Shown: positions 11,329 through 23,879, numbered from the stretch's first letter. The stretch: 64,000 nt of DNA from Catonia carolina (GCA_035578175.1 JAQMRL010000005.1:56401722-56465721), one strand, 5' to 3'. The notes: generated by a model from the letters alone, not told the origin. A program made the numbers and translations.

Positions 11329-12429
11329 TTAATGCGAAAGTCCTCACTGACTTATTCACTTAAACTGTTATTCTTGTCAAAAAAACAAAATCTCACACAC
11401 AGAGTTTTTAATAAACTGTAAAATATATTCTAAAGATACGAGTAATAGAATATTATTTAAGATATAATACAACTAACTTCGTTGCAAGATTAAAATGACG
11501 CATATATAAGAGCAATGTGATGTAAAATTTATTTTATCAGTAAAACTCATTTATAAAATAACTTCAAATTATAGAAGAAATCTTAAAGTTAACTTGTGAT
11601 AAGTTTTGAAACGCTTCATTTAAAATTAATTTAAATATGTTACAGTACAGTTTTAGAAAGTTCAGTCAATTTGAGTTGTTGAAAGTTTGAAGCCGTGTAA
11701 ATTAAATCTAGACTTTAATACAACCTACGACACAGTGTTTTAAGTTTCGTAGTTACAAGATCTCAAATATCCTGTCGTAGTAATTCTCTATAGGACGGTG
11801 ACATGGAAGTCTATAGTTTGATATAATGAAACTGTCACTGTACATTCGATAATAACTCTAAACCTATCAAGTTTAAATAATATAAAATCAATTATGAATT
11901 AAAAATAAAACCACATAAACTTTCTAAATTAATTTCAACCAATTATGTAGCTTTTAATTGTTAACATTTTAATTACAATAGAAAAGTTTTAAGATAAATT
12001 CATACTAAGCTCTTTAAAATTAATTATGTTTTTCACAACCATTGTAATCAGGGATTTTTACCACCTCGAATGATACAAATTGTAAGAAAATTTACATAAG
12101 GTAAATGTATTAACAAGAATAAATGTTTCCAGAAACTTTAAATGATATTAAATAACTATAAAATTCAAAAGTTTTAAGCTAGACACATTAAAAAAATGGT
12201 ACGTTTAATAATATGATATTACTTGTAATTGGAGAAGGGTGGATTCATAGTGGGTAACCTCTCATAAAATAACACCCTCCATTGCTTTTACGAACTTAAA
12301 TCTTACTCCATAATCCCTTTTCACTTCAGCGTGAAATTATAAATAACAGTTCAAAAAAAGTGAGTAAAATATTAATTTTACACCAAGAAAAACTTTTGAG
12401 TGAATGAAAAAAAAATATATATATCGAAT
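11329..12429. other. AT-rich spacer, nothing recognised
   Basis: No coding frame of note and no family match on either strand. Confidence 0.4.
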
Positions 12430-12545
12430 GGTGCCCAGTACGAAATACACCTCAATGGGTTTTGATATTTAATAATTTTCGGACTCCAGCCGAGAATCGA
12501 ACCTGGGTCTTTCCGTTTGGTATTCTAGTGTAGTAATCACTAAAC
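12430..12545 (-). mobile_element. tRNA-derived SINE, head fragment (type C)
   Basis: On the minus strand the B box GGTTCGATTCT and a degraded A-box region are visible, followed by an AAAACCCATT word shared with the SINEs at 37661 and 43435. The tail is not clear. Confidence 0.55.
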
Positions 12546-13261
12546 AAGATAATTTTTAAAGGATATAGTAAGTTATTTCAGGATAAAATACCTCATTATT
12601 ACAACTATCACTAAATTACATGAAAATGACAATAAACTTCTTAACACTTAAAGCTCCGGCTCTTCCGTACGGTTCCGCTTTAATACACAACGGCCGTATT
12701 ACATTCCTTTCCCATGACGTCACACACATATTCATATAGTTAGATTTTACTTGTAAAAAACCATTTTTAAAGAATAATTTTAACTACACATACGTATATT
12801 TCACAATTCTGTAAGTTACAGGATAATGACACAAAGGTGACTTTTTTGGGAACACTGCAGGTAGTATTTTGTCTTGCACCACTCTCTTTCCCCCTTTTCT
12901 ACAGCATCCATTAGACCAAACCTTTTGTAACAAAAACAAGTTCCTATAGAAAAAGCCACAGCTTTCATACAAACAAAGAAACATGTTTTTATGTGGACTT
13001 ACTGATGGCCTGGATGCAATATCGGTTTACATAAAACAATTTCAACACCCTTACACTACCCATTACACTAAAACGATAATAAAATATTTTTCTTTCAACA
13101 TATTCTATTTCTGCAAACGGTATTAATTGAGTTGATAAATTTTCTAATAAATACAATAATGATCAGTTTCAGACGTTTATTGACCTCACTGCAACAAGTT
13201 TTATTGCGTACTGCACTACTTATTTCTATAGCTACTGAAGTGGCTTCGCGCAGCACTTGGT
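12546..13261. other. Spacer with an unrecognised 66-codon frame
   Basis: A minus-strand frame at 12784-12984 is Cys- and Lys-rich, with GKRVVQDKILPAVFPKK in the middle. I do not recognise it and see no support for translation. Confidence 0.3.
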
Positions 13262-13585
13262 TAACTTAATCATCATCATTATCATCTGCCAAGGATTAGG
13301 CTCAATGGCTTGTTCCGGCATCTATTTCTTTTTAGGTCTTCCCAAGCCTCGCTTTCCTCTAGATTTGTTATATCCATGCTTGCAGAGGAAATCTGTGAGC
13401 TGGCAAACGATGTAAATGGTTGGACCAGTTTCTCATATATATTCTTAACGTTTCCAACAATAACTGAACATTTAACTCAGTGCGGATAGCTTCGTTACGT
13501 ACTCTATCTAACCGGGTACAAACTTTGACTCCCCGCAAAAATTTCTTTTCAGCAGCCTGGATATGCGATTCATTCCTCTGTAATT
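13262..13585 (-). pseudogene. RTE-like LINE, C-terminal tail and 3' end
   Basis: The minus strand reads KFLRGVKVCTRLDRVRNEAI, then a W-x-N-H-L-H-R-L-P tail and an RLGRPKKK-like end with two stops, finishing MPEQAIEPNP. This is the stereotyped C-terminus of arthropod RTE-type endonuclease/reverse transcriptase proteins (K-F-L-R..R-L-D-x-x-R-N-E.., W-x-x-H-V-x-R-M, K-R-x-x-G-R-P). The element ends in a (CAT/ATG) microsatellite at 13264-13290. Everything upstream, including the RT core, is missing. The 54607-54742 fragment is the same family. Confidence 0.75.
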
Positions 13586-14624
13586 ACATCCATGTTTTCC
13601 ATGTTTCGGATCAGGAATATAAGTAAAAGTATAAGGAATGTAAGTAATATATAGCTTCGGATCAGAAATATAAGGAACAATATGACTAATTAACTTAATT
13701 ATAGGCTAAATTATTCATTACAGTATACTTACAAACGTAAACTAAATATAATGTCAATTTACAATAAAATTGATAATTAATTCGTGACTTACAGTTATAC
13801 AATTACACTTATTTTGCTCTTACGTACCGGCCAACTCAGTTGCATACCAACTAACAATCTGGTTACTACTTAACTGCCCGACTAAAGAACCGGCAGTTTT
13901 TATACGCCCTGCTCTAGAACTTTTATAAAAATTAAGAAAACCAAATAACAAAGTACAAAATAAAATAACGAAGATAATTCTACTTAAATAATTACACAAT
14001 AACCGCAATAGAGTTCTACCTGATTCTATAAAAACAACAAACAAGCACCCTTTGAATGACAATAAAAATAATTCTCACACAAAACACCGTTGCCTGAAGA
14101 AATCATCGCCGACAAAAACTCATTGCCTGTTCAGCTCAATTTTAAAAATATATTTGCCGATTTTTATAATACATAATACTTAGTAGATGAAAAAGAGCCT
14201 TATTGTTTGAACAGAAAATGTTCTGAAGTTGAGATTCTGTGAAAAATAATACTCTTAGTAGTAACTGATTATGTAATTTTCAGTTTGTTACATGACGTGG
14301 TGTTCATTCATAAGGCTTTCTTATTAAATTCAGAACTATAAGTAATAATAATTATTATTAGCGTTTTTTAAAAGTTAAAATCTTGCACCCACATTCAAGA
14401 ATAATTGATTTACACAGTTCTTCCAGAAATCTGTACGACCAAGTATGTTATGTCCATTGGGTTAAACAAAACCGATGTTATTGTTGTCTAAATTATTCAA
14501 AATCAAGTAATTACAAAATGGAGATAAAAAATTAAAATAATTAAAAACTATATTAATGCAACAAACTTTTAAATTAAAGTTGTAATTAATAATATTCCGC
14601 AGCCTCACACTACTCAAACACGCT
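13586..14624. other. Spacer with an unrecognised 80-codon frame
   Basis: A minus-strand frame at 13820-14062 has a hydrophobic first half (RIIFVILFCTLLFGFLNFY) that could span a membrane. No family recognised, no conserved neighbour, so function is unassigned. Confidence 0.3.
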
Positions 14625-15075
14625 ATTTTGGCTTACACTTGAACAGAAAACTTACATGGAACGCTCATGTTACACACACACACACGCCACAAACTCAAAA
14701 CACGCTTCTATCAACTGAAAAGCTTACTCGATAGACGTTCTAAATGAAACATGTCAGATAATTAAAAATCTACGAGACAGTCTTAAGACCGATCTGAATG
14801 TATGGAGTTCGCTTCGGGGATCTGCTAAACCTTCACACATGGAACGTATAAAAACGATTCAAAAACAAAAGATTCTACGAATGATAACGCAATGCCCATT
14901 TTACATCACAAACTCAATGTTGACAAAAGACTTACAAATCCCGTACGTAATTGATGTCGCGAAAGAACTACAAGACGATGCATGACAAATTTGAATTACA
15001 TGACAAACCTCTCATACAAAACATGTACATTAGGGCAATACCGGGTACTCAGCACAGACGATTATAACACCTCTG
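14625..15075 (+). pseudogene. Jockey-like LINE, C-terminal fragment 1
   Basis: Readable in shifting frames: LGLHLNRKLTWNAHV, then a WxYGVRFGxSAKPSHMERI-like stretch, IQKQKILRMITQCPFYITNS and KDLQIPYV. These follow the order of the Jockey-clade C-terminal segment (Y-L-G-x-x-L-D-x-x-L-T-W, Y-G-x-x-L-W-G-x-A, I-Q-x-x-Q-x-K-x-L-R-x-I-x-x-A-P-W-Y, D-L-x-I-P). Many stops and frameshifts. A CA microsatellite at about 14669-14684 sits inside. Confidence 0.75.
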
Positions 15076-16084
15076 GCCAAGGGATCTTCTTGGCCAATTG
15101 TAGGACTGTGGTCATGCCTGCAAGCTCCTTCATGTAAATCAAGTTTTGGAACATTAGCTTCACGTTTAGAAATTGTTGTATTAGTATAATAACAGATACT
15201 AAATTTTAGTTAAAAATGTCAAAAAAAGTTATAATGTGTTTATTAGAAACGTGGTTCGTATTTTATGTTCACAAGTTAGATTCAAATCCTTCGTTCTGAT
15301 GCTATAATAACATTTTTAATAATTCCATTGCCTTTTATGAATAATAAGGGATTTAGCCGGAAAAATGTATGTAAGATTTTATAAGATTATTATTCATTAT
15401 TCTGAACACATTAGTCTTACTCTTTGTTATTCTGTGTATTACATTATTTAACTTATTATTAAACTCACATTTGTATACTTTGACAAACGGATTGATATTG
15501 ATGCTCTTGAATTAGGTTACCTGAAATGTAAAAAGCATTCCTTTTTATTCTTTCTTTTTTGGAATTAAGTTCAGTAAAGTATTTTTCAATGTATTTTTTA
15601 TTTTTGTTTCAACATGTTTTAAAACAAAACAAAGAAAAATAAAGCCTAGGCTGTTCATAATCCTTTAACTTTTCACACTAGGTTGCACTGTAAGCAAGTT
15701 TATACCGCGTACTTCACACTGTACGCTACATCGAGGTGCTTTCATCAACCAATTTTTGTTAATCCAGTTCCTTTTGTTCAATTGAAAACAGTTGTTTTCT
15801 GTTCCCTTTTACAGTATGTTAACAAAAAGAAAACCAGTATGGTTTTGTACATTTTGAATCTTTAAAAGAAGGAAATGAAATTACTTCTACTTTCATAATT
15901 TATCTTTCGTGTACGTTAGGCATTATTTATCATATCGAAAAGTCTATAGTTTATTTACTGTTTCGTGATTGTTTCGATTTTACGATCTCTGTGTAATTTT
16001 GTTTTGTTACTAACGTATATTAGACACCCTGTGACGATGAGTAAACAAGAACAAATTTTGTTCTTAAATGTTTAAATTTATATC
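15076..16084. other. AT-rich spacer, nothing recognised
   Basis: A 60-codon frame at 15683-15865 has no family features. Confidence 0.35.
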
Positions 16085-16435
16085 ACTTATGTCCTCTATA
16101 AATCTCTAATACGACCAATTTGGCTACATGCTTGATTAATTTTTGGAGCCGTCACAATAAAACACTAAATATTCTTCAAAGACACCAGTCAAAATCACTT
16201 TAAATCAATAACAAACGCACCTTTTTACGTAACCAATCATACCCTTTACAAAGACCTGAAAATACCAACGGTTCGGGAAATTGTCAACGCAACATACAAC
16301 TCATTACACACAAAGACAATTGACCAAATAAATCCAAATGTCTAATTTCTTTCAACTAACGATCTCGCTGTTAACAGACAACTGAAACGAAGGTGGAATA
16401 GGGGTCTTCTCCGACCACCATGAAAAAATCAATTT
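16085..16435 (+). pseudogene. Jockey-like LINE, C-terminal fragment 2
   Basis: Readings in mixed frames give LYKSLIRPIWLH, then LQRHQSKSL, ITNAPFYVTNHTLYKDLKIP and NRQLKRRWNRGLL. The order is that of the Jockey-clade C-terminus, ending in the N-x-x-L-K-R-x-x-x-x-D-L type tail. It overlaps in content with the fragment at 14625, so it is a second copy, not its continuation. Heavily decayed. Confidence 0.75.
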
Positions 16436-16697
16436 AACTTGTCATGCCTGTATCATTTCATAAAAACAAAAAATCATTTCATATAAAAAAATCATCCATC
16501 ATAGTTTATAAATCATTATCATTAAAAATATTGCCACCACATTCCTTGCAAAATTTCACGCCGAAATCGGTCACTGGAACGATTCACATTCCTGCCATCC
16601 TTATTCATTCCATCTCGTTTACTAAATGAGCTTTAAAAACATGTACAGTTGTAGATAAAAAATAAAGTTGAAGCCAAAAAAATGTCTGATTATGTTT

Positions 16698-17095
16698 TAT
16701 GCCTGCCAATAACGGGCAGGCGGAGTGTTAAATTAATTGCAATCGATTTGTTAGTACCAGGGCTACAAAAAATAGTTATGTTCTTATCACTTAATCAGCG
16801 TATGACTGAACTATTTAAGAACAGAAAAGGTAGAGGTGTAAAAATCGCTAGTTAGAGTTATCGCCTCTGAGAGTAATGAATTTCACTATACAGCCACCTG
16901 TAGTGAATGAAGTGAAGGTGTCGTTTGCAGGGTGGAAAGTGGATAATTTTCCGAGGGCCTGGAATTCTGATCAGCATACTCTTTTAACTTAGTGAGGAAG
17001 GCAATAGTAAAACATTTCACTCCTCATTTTTACTTAGTAAAACCTCTAGAGGTTTAAACAAGCCTTACAGTGTTGTTGACCTAAACAACAACATG
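16698..17095 (-). repeat. Dispersed repeat D, copy 1
   Basis: About 400 bases shared with 40036-40430 and 55950-56945. Orientation is set so that D starts TGTTTAGGTCAAC and ends in a GC-rich hairpin. The hairpin here is CCTGCCAATAACGGGCAGG at 16706-16724. D also contains the palindrome CCTCTAGAGG and a TCTCAGAGGNGATAA region. Class unknown. Confidence 0.75.
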
Positions 17096-17279
17096 TTTTA
17101 TGTCGTATCTAAATCACACCGGTCGCGTAGGTTCTTCAGCCACAATATTTTTCTTCCACCGGGACCACATTTACACATTTTTTTTCTTTGCATGATATTA
17201 TGCAAGATTCCATATCTATTACCTTTCATCAGTTGTCAAAAATATCCAATTTCCTATTTTCATCCGTGGCTCTAATTAC

Positions 17280-17560
17280 AATGTACTTATCCAAGCTATC
17301 GAGTATCTCAGAGTTTCATATTTTTCATCCAAGTAACATTTAACGTCCTTTTGTAGTATCATGTCTGATAGGTTTTTAGTAGTTTCATGTCATCACCTTT
17401 TAAAGTTCAAGTCTCTACGCCATTCAACGGAATTGAAAACGCATAATAATGAAGTATGCAAACTCATAATGAAATTTTGAGGTCTCTACTGTACCAGAAT
17501 CGGCCCACTTTTCTAAATGGTACACAAACTTGTTCTATTCTTGATTTTTTCAGAAGTGAT
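17280..17560 (-). pseudogene. RTE-like reverse transcriptase, post-catalytic fragment
   Basis: The minus strand reads KKSRIEQVCVPFRKVGRFW, then SRDLKISL, a CILHYYAFSIPLNGVET stretch and DDMKLLKTYQT. It aligns with residues about 270-350 of the 448-codon RTE frame at 31758 (RIEKARVAFNNM, CYVFSVLFYGVEAWTLT, RRLEAFEMW). At least three stops. The match is by eye and the family assignment is solid, but the copy is old. Confidence 0.65.
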
Positions 17561-17649
17561 ATTGGTTTGCATCATTTCTTGCTCGTGGAATATCACTGCA
17601 AAGCCTGCTTGATTTTCGTACTGCACTGAACACATTCATTAGAATGACT

Positions 17650-17978
17650 TTATTTTCTTTCAAAAAGTTTAAGGGACCAGAACTTTTTAACAATAGTTTT
17701 TGTCTTTTTCTGTAAACTTTTCTTTATATTTGAAAATGCACTTGTTACAGTTAACAGATTTTGGTATTCTTCTTTCAAAGTACCTTCATAATCTTTGTAA
17801 GGTTTAACTATCTCTGTTTTGTTTATTCTTTTCCTTTTTCCAGTTGCTTTTATTGACTTTACACCATCTGCTTTTACCACGTTCTCTGATATGGTCATCG
17901 TCATCTTTCTCACTATTAATTGGTAAAAATTTTTCCTCTGAAAACGAGTTTTTTTCCATTGATATTTTTCAATATCTA
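17650..17978 (-). pseudogene. Unrecognised Lys-rich ORF with one apparent frameshift
   Basis: An ATG at 17978 (minus strand) opens MEKNSFSEEKFLP with an acidic SEKDDDDHIRE run. A one-base frame change near 17900 would join it to the 87-codon frame 17650-17913, which is Lys-rich (GKRKRINKTE, IKKSLQKKTKTIVKKF) and ends in a stop. The joined product would be about 110 residues, with an acidic head and a basic body. I do not recognise a family. It may be a decayed exon or gene, or an unrelated pair of chance frames. It lies next to an RTE fragment but does not resemble RT. Confidence 0.25.
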
Positions 17979-19300
17979 CTAAGCTTGATCAATTAAACAA
18001 CTAATCAATAAATATAAAGATCTACTAAAAACCGACAAATGGAACAAGTGTGTAAAACCACAGCTGTTTTACAAAATATGTACAAGAAGAACGCACCAAG
18101 TCTGACTCATTGCTATGCCTTACTACATTAGCAAAGCTGATTTGACCAAGCAGTTGAGCTGGGAAAAAGGATTAAGTCAGACTTAGTGCATTTTGCTTGT
18201 TTATAAAAGTTGAAAAATAAAAGAAAATTAACTAAGTTTACTTAATGCATTTTTCTTGAACAAAAACAGTATTATTTGACTTCGTAAAATTAAGCATACC
18301 TTTTAACGGTGATATATAATCAGCTAAACTTAATGCATCCTACCAGTTAAAAGAGCATAAAAAATTATGTGACAGTGTAAAAAACTCATTTTACCCTATT
18401 TTTGACTTAGTGTTTTTGCTTGTTTTTTGTGGGTTTACCACGATATTATCTCCGTTTGACAGTCTTCATTGATATAACAATCAAGAAGACGAACTTGTTC
18501 CAGTTTTGTTCCAATCACATTAATACGATAACTTTTAATTTTACCATGTAATTTCAGTTTTTTCATAATAGAAAAAACAGCAACCTTTCTTATACATACA
18601 GATTTCATTTATACGCGTATAGAGACAAAATAAACGTTTACCTTATTTTTGTCTCTTTAGAAATCTTTAGAAAAGTGCAATACAAGGAATAAAATTTGAA
18701 ATAATGTCGCTAACCTTAAAATTTTTAACTATTTGCGTGAAGCACGTACTGTACGTGATGTTGTTACGCAAAACAATTTCGGAATACAAACAGGTCGAAT
18801 TATAAAAAAATTATTTGAATATAACAAACATACTTTAGCTTTATAAAGAAAAAAGAAAATATTTATTTCTTAATGTGAAATGGTTTGAGTTTACAGGATC
18901 CTGCAACATGTTTGTACGTAGTGTATTCGAATTTTGGCATGAATATTACATGATAGTTTCAGAGACCAGCTAGGTAGGTATAAAGCCCATCACCATCACC
19001 ATTAACAGGCCGTCATTTATCAGTCAATCCCGCAGGATTTATCCCGTAGGAACATAAGCCCATGAACAAACTTAATCTGTTTTAATATTCTATCTGATCT
19101 GTACTGTTTTTGAGGTCGGTAATTTATGATTAAATACTTGTATCTAATAAATTAATTGTAAAAAATAATGAAAGAAATTTAAAACGGGAATTAGCCTAAC
19201 ATTTTACACGTATAGAATAAGACAAATAAATTATAAAAAAGTTTTTGTGATATTTAAAATATATTAAACCTAATACGTAATACTTAGTAAACAGTGATCC
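17979..19300. other. AT-rich spacer with recurring ACTTARTGCATTTT-like words
   Basis: Related words occur near 18183, 18240, 18330 and 18408 (ACTTAGTGCATTTTGCTTG, ACTTAATGCATTTTTCTTG and two looser copies). A (CATCAC)n stretch lies near 18990. No gene recognised. Confidence 0.35.
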
Positions 19301-19323
19301 CCAAATTTATCAAGCAACTTTTT

Positions 19324-19542
19324 TTAAAACCTATACGGAGCTATTAATGTTTGGTAGAAAATAGATTGGTGACAAATTAACTGCTTTACTTTTTCTCTTC
19401 TAAAATCAGAGTTAAGTGGAAATTTATTTTCAATCCCCGAGTGAACAGTTTTCAAAAAGTGACGTTTGAAGTTTTCTTTCTTCCCAACCGAAACACGTGC
19501 ATTGTACACTAGACGACACACGTGTACTTTACATTAGTAAAG
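19324..19542 (-). pseudogene. BED-type zinc finger fragment of a hAT-like transposase
   Basis: The minus-strand frame reads VCRLVYNARVSVGKKENFKR, then HFLKTVH and a FPLNSDFRREKVKQL stretch. BED fingers of hAT-derived and EPM2AIP1/ZBED5-like proteins have C-x2-C, a K-x-x-N-x-x-R-H core and H-x(3-5)-H, followed by an F-P-x-x-S-x-x-R-x-x-K-x-x-x-L stretch. Here the second Cys is Tyr, so zinc binding is lost. No catalytic hAT domain was found nearby. Likely an orphan remnant of an insertion. Confidence 0.6.
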
Positions 19543-19843
19543 AAGAAATTATTTTCTCATTCTGTATGAAATTGATACGTTATTAACTTTTCATCTAATT
19601 TTCCATAATTAAAACAGGAGTTAGAAAAACAAACTATTCACATATTTTCCAATAATAGAAACGCACACCTCCAACATAACCTCAAACTCCTGCCGTGTTA
19701 ATGACTGAATCAGTCATCGAAGCGCCCTTGACGGGTCACGCAAAAACTAATACAATGGTTCATTCAACCCTATAAATAAAATAATATAAATAGTTCTTGT
19801 GTCAAAAGTTCATAAGGCAGTATTGACGAATGTAGTAATTCTT

Positions 19844-20224
19844 CTACGCCTGAAACAAATAACAATTTATCGACCAGGAACCGGGCCACGATTTACTGAA
19901 AATGTCCCCTCGAGCTACCGAAAGCTTGCCATCGACGGTTTGGCGACCCCTGACTAAGTAGAAATGATTAGCCAAAAATTTGAACCTCATAAACTCAAAT
20001 AGATTTAAATAAAGCTGTGTATAGTAAATCTTTTGTATGTAGAGGTTGTAACGTTGTAAAAGCACAATTGTAAAAACAATGGAAGTTATAAAATTACTAA
20101 TCACCGTAACAAATGTTCTTAAGGTAAAAACCAAATAGATAATGTAAGGGAAAGCCTCCGTTATTAGAATGAATTTATTAGAATAGTAGTTAGAGAATAG
20201 GTTGTAAATATAGCTAATGGTCAA
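19844..20224 (-). CDS. 126-codon ORF with hydrophobic N-terminal half, function unknown
   Basis: The longest open frame not explained by a known transposon. From the ATG at 20224 it codes for a hydrophobic stretch (FPYIIYLVFTLRTFVTVI, SNFITSIVFTIVLLQRYNLY) that could form one or two membrane segments. The second half is polar and begins after RFKFLANHFYLV. A splice-acceptor-like stretch (CTAAT, pyrimidines, TTAG) lies near 19945-19960, so the two halves may not belong together. The hydrophobic-then-basic pattern loosely recalls insect chemoreceptor segments, but no diagnostic motif is present. Could be chance. Confidence 0.2.
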   Translation of the reverse strand: MTISYIYNLFSNYYSNKFILITEAFPYIIYLVFTLRTFVTVISNFITSIVFTIVLLQRYNLYIQKIYYTQLYLNLFEFMRFKFLANHFYLVRGRQTVDGKLSVARGDIFSKSWPGSWSINCYLFQA

Positions 20225-21650
20225 TTATCTGATATTCATTAGGCTAGTGTATTTCTCCCTCTGTGTTTCTAGGCCTTTCTTCCACCTACCAACTTACAGC
20301 CAATCATAAGGATGGTTCTCCTTCCCGTTGGCCCTCCAGGTTGGGTGAACAGTTGGTGGGAGAGGGAGGATTATCAACCAGAGGTTTCCTGGTTTGGAGC
20401 CAGGAAATTTAAAATCGGTTCCCTTGGAACTTAAGAGTGAAACTGTTAGTTAAGAAATAGCAGCATTTGAAAAAGTGACAAGAAGAACGATGGAACGATG
20501 AAAAAAAGAAGAAAGGGAAACATTTAACTGGAGGTAAATTAATACGTATATTTATTAAAGGTTAGTTAAGTTTTTTTGTATTAAAGTCACGGCACAAAAG
20601 AGGTTAGCTATATATTTAAATAGGTTAAGGATTATTTATTAGTAGTTTCATATTAGTATTCATTAGTTTAATATACATTGAATATTTTGTTTAAAGCAAA
20701 TAAATATATGGGTTTTTTATTTATTTTTCTCATGCTCTGCTGATCAAGCTAACGTTCAATTTTTTTTGTTCATATTTAAGTATTTTCCCACCGGTCGAAG
20801 TTGAAGGTGGTGCATGGTAGACTTAATCATTTGCCTGTTAGGTCGGTAAGTACTTTATTTTTGAGTTCAGAACCATATATAATGAAAATTGCAAAAGAAA
20901 ATTCCCGTTAAACTTCTTAGAAAGGGAGAAGATAATTTTTCTGAATAAATTCTAAAATGTTTTAAAATAAATTTCGCTTCTGTAGTATATTTGTTTATTG
21001 ATCATTTTGCGTTAATAAAAGGTGTTAATGCTAATAGCATTAAATAATCTACCAATCCTTAAACTGGAATCAAATTTAATTAATTCCGATAATGTGTTTC
21101 AATTCAACAACAGAGCTATTGAAAAAACAATAGCCCTCAAAAATATATTTTGGAAATGAATTTTTAGAGTAATTCTTGTTTTAAAATGTTTCTTTCTCCA
21201 TTTTTCGTAAAACATGCTCTACTCTAATTTAATTTTGTTGAATTAGTAAAGTTCCCAATTAAACTTTGTCCAGTTACTGTACAAGTGATTTGTACGTGAG
21301 ATAACTTTATGAGTCATTATTCTCCTAGTTTACTCAAGCGGAAGTGAAACTTTGCATTTCCGTGACAGATAAAATTAAAAATTATTCGAAAATTATTATT
21401 ATTATTTTTAAAGTTTTATCTTTTTAAGTGTTCTTTATTGTACTGAAAAATACGTAATTTTTATCTTGAATCAAGAAAATTTATTGTGTAATATTACAAC
21501 CCTGTTTGTTAACTTTAATATGTTTAAAAATATAAGTAGCCTACATTTTATATAACAATAAAAATAATTTTGTGGTAAAATAAATTACAGAAATTATTCT
21601 TGTTTTACATGATTTTTGAACAAATATTCGTGTGAAAGTATTACCTAATA
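20225..21650. other. Spacer with a GC-richer patch at about 20270-20430
   Basis: The patch has CCAATCA and a purine-rich GGTGGGAGAGGGAGGATTAT stretch but no ORF or element boundary I can define. The rest is AT-rich. Confidence 0.35.
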
Positions 21651-21900
21651 ATTGAAGGGGTCGGTTGAATAAGTGCTAACCCACAAAATTTCCGGCATGA
21701 TTTTCTTTAAACATTCTGTAATAAAATATACGGCATGTTTAAATAGAATGCTATATTTACGATCTTAAGAACCTAGATTAACAGAAAATAACACATTTTT
21801 AACAAAAACATGATTTGTAAATTTTAGTAAACTTTTAAAATGACACTACGTGAAATTATGTTGATGAGGATTAGATCTGTCTTCTCCCAACCCCTTCAAT
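21651..21900. mobile_element. 250-bp inverted-repeat element (MITE-like)
   Basis: Starts ATTGAAGGGGTCGG and ends CCAACCCCTTCAAT, inverted with one mismatch over 14 bases. AATT is present at both outer edges (21650-21653 and 21898-21901), but as a self-inverse word it could be part of the repeat or a target duplication. No ORF. Confidence 0.55.
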
Positions 21901-23879
21901 TCTGAATTGCATCTTAGGGCATGAAAAATACGAATTACAACAACGTTTTAATTTATTTTTCTTACTTTTGCATTAAAATTTATCCACTCTATTTGAGAAG
22001 TAAATAAATTATGTGGCAAAAAGAGTGAAAAACTGAGGAAAATACAATAAAAAATCAAAGGATCTACTGATCAATTTATCGATCTGATTGATCCATAGAT
22101 CGACCTTTGTGACATTTGTGAGATTTACGATACAGAAAAATGAAATGAAATAAAAATAAGTAAATTATTTAGCTTTATTTGTTATTGGGAACTGTACTTT
22201 ATTGATAACTACCCAATTTGATCGTTGCTTTTCGAGATATTAATTTTTTCGTGATTAGGCATGAATTTTTGTACAGCGAGTTTGATCAGGAATGGCTCAG
22301 CTGGTCACAAAGTCCCTTGACCTAGGCCTACCATGTTGTTTAACAGTTAATAGCAACTTCTCACCAGCTAACTGAGTGGGCTGGCCCGGAGGACAAGTAA
22401 AAATTGAAAATATTTTATACGCTGTGCAGTACCTACAAGGTAGCTTCAAACAATTGAAATGGTTTTAAACTTGAATTTCGAGCAAAAAATATTATCTAAT
22501 AAATTGATTGATGGTACATCTTTACGTTTATGTAGTCTATTCAAATATTTAAAGCTGAAAATTTGTACTTACTATCTTTAATTTGAGATTTCTAAAGATG
22601 AACTTGTTGCTTACAGGTTGCTAAGGAAGTGTTCAACATGTTTCTAGATAGATTTTTTACTGGAATCTTTCAAAACTTTTTATGTTAGAGTTTTCTGAAA
22701 TACATGAAAATGTTATCCCGTACGTCCAAATGGATTTCAAAATAAGTTAATCTATATTAACTAATTTTGATATTCATTTGTTTTGTTTGATTTTGACCGA
22801 ATAAATTTTTTATGACCCAAAATTTTCATACATTTTATGTAAATTTAGATTTAGTTGTTTTCTTTTGATATATATATATATGTAATGTTTTCGTATAAGT
22901 CGACGATTTGAGGGTAGGCCTAGATATCTGAGTGTTATAAATGTGGTGTAATGTTATTGTACGGTTTTTACTAGCAGAAATTCACCTTCTCTGAAATTGA
23001 AAGTAACATGTACAAATTCTGTTCATTGATTTGAATTCTCCAAATTTTATTTAGCGATTTTTTTTATTAATAACGTTATTCATTTAGCAATTTTCTTTAA
23101 ATTTTTGAATTGTACTTAATGTATGCAAAATATATAATGTTTATAAAAAGTTCTTTCTGATCAGTACACAATGAGAATACAGGGATTCGCTACAAAAGTT
23201 AATAAACGTAATTCACACAAAAATCAAAAGTAACGCTCTGGATAAAATAATAAATTATTTTAAAATATAAATGATATAAAGTAAAATTTATTTAAGGTTG
23301 TATTTAGTGTAAAGATTTATTACAGTTCTCTGCGTGACTTTGTATATCTACTTAGTTTAAGTTGCTACTTAGAATCTCCTCCCTTAAGATAACATCCCGT
23401 GAGTTCCACTTAGGTTAAAGTACGAAGAAAGCGGAGGGTAAGAAGGTCAGGAGTGGTGGTAGACTCTTAATTGTCTCTCGTCCAGATTTAAAATCCCAGA
23501 AATCCTAGATTTAAGGTACAGTACCATGGCATGGCTTTTTCAAGAAAGTTTCGTTTGTTTTTTCCTTTGAATACTAATATTTTTTCTTGTATATTTTTCC
23601 AGTATGTTTATATTTATATAACGTTATATATATATTAAATATGTTTGTATTTATATTTTCCAGTTTATATTTTTACAGTATATAAAACAATAGATTAATG
23701 TAAAACATTCCATCACTGTATATCAAAATACAGATTACACATGAATAATACTACTGAAAATCCACAATGATTTAGGAAATAATTTGGTAAAGGAAAAAGC
23801 AGTTAAAACACCATAACTTTTTGATATCTCAAAAAATCACAGATTCAATACAAAAACCCCTACAATTATCATTTTATAA
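21901..23879. other. AT-rich spacer, nothing recognised
   Basis: A cluster of GATC words lies at 22059-22105. TAGGCCTA words lie near 22320 and 22914. A (TA)n run is at 22870-22880. Confidence 0.35.

Noticed and set aside
22059..22105. GATC-rich cluster as a regulatory element
   Set aside because: Only a handful of short self-inverse words, with no gene or element nearby to regulate.
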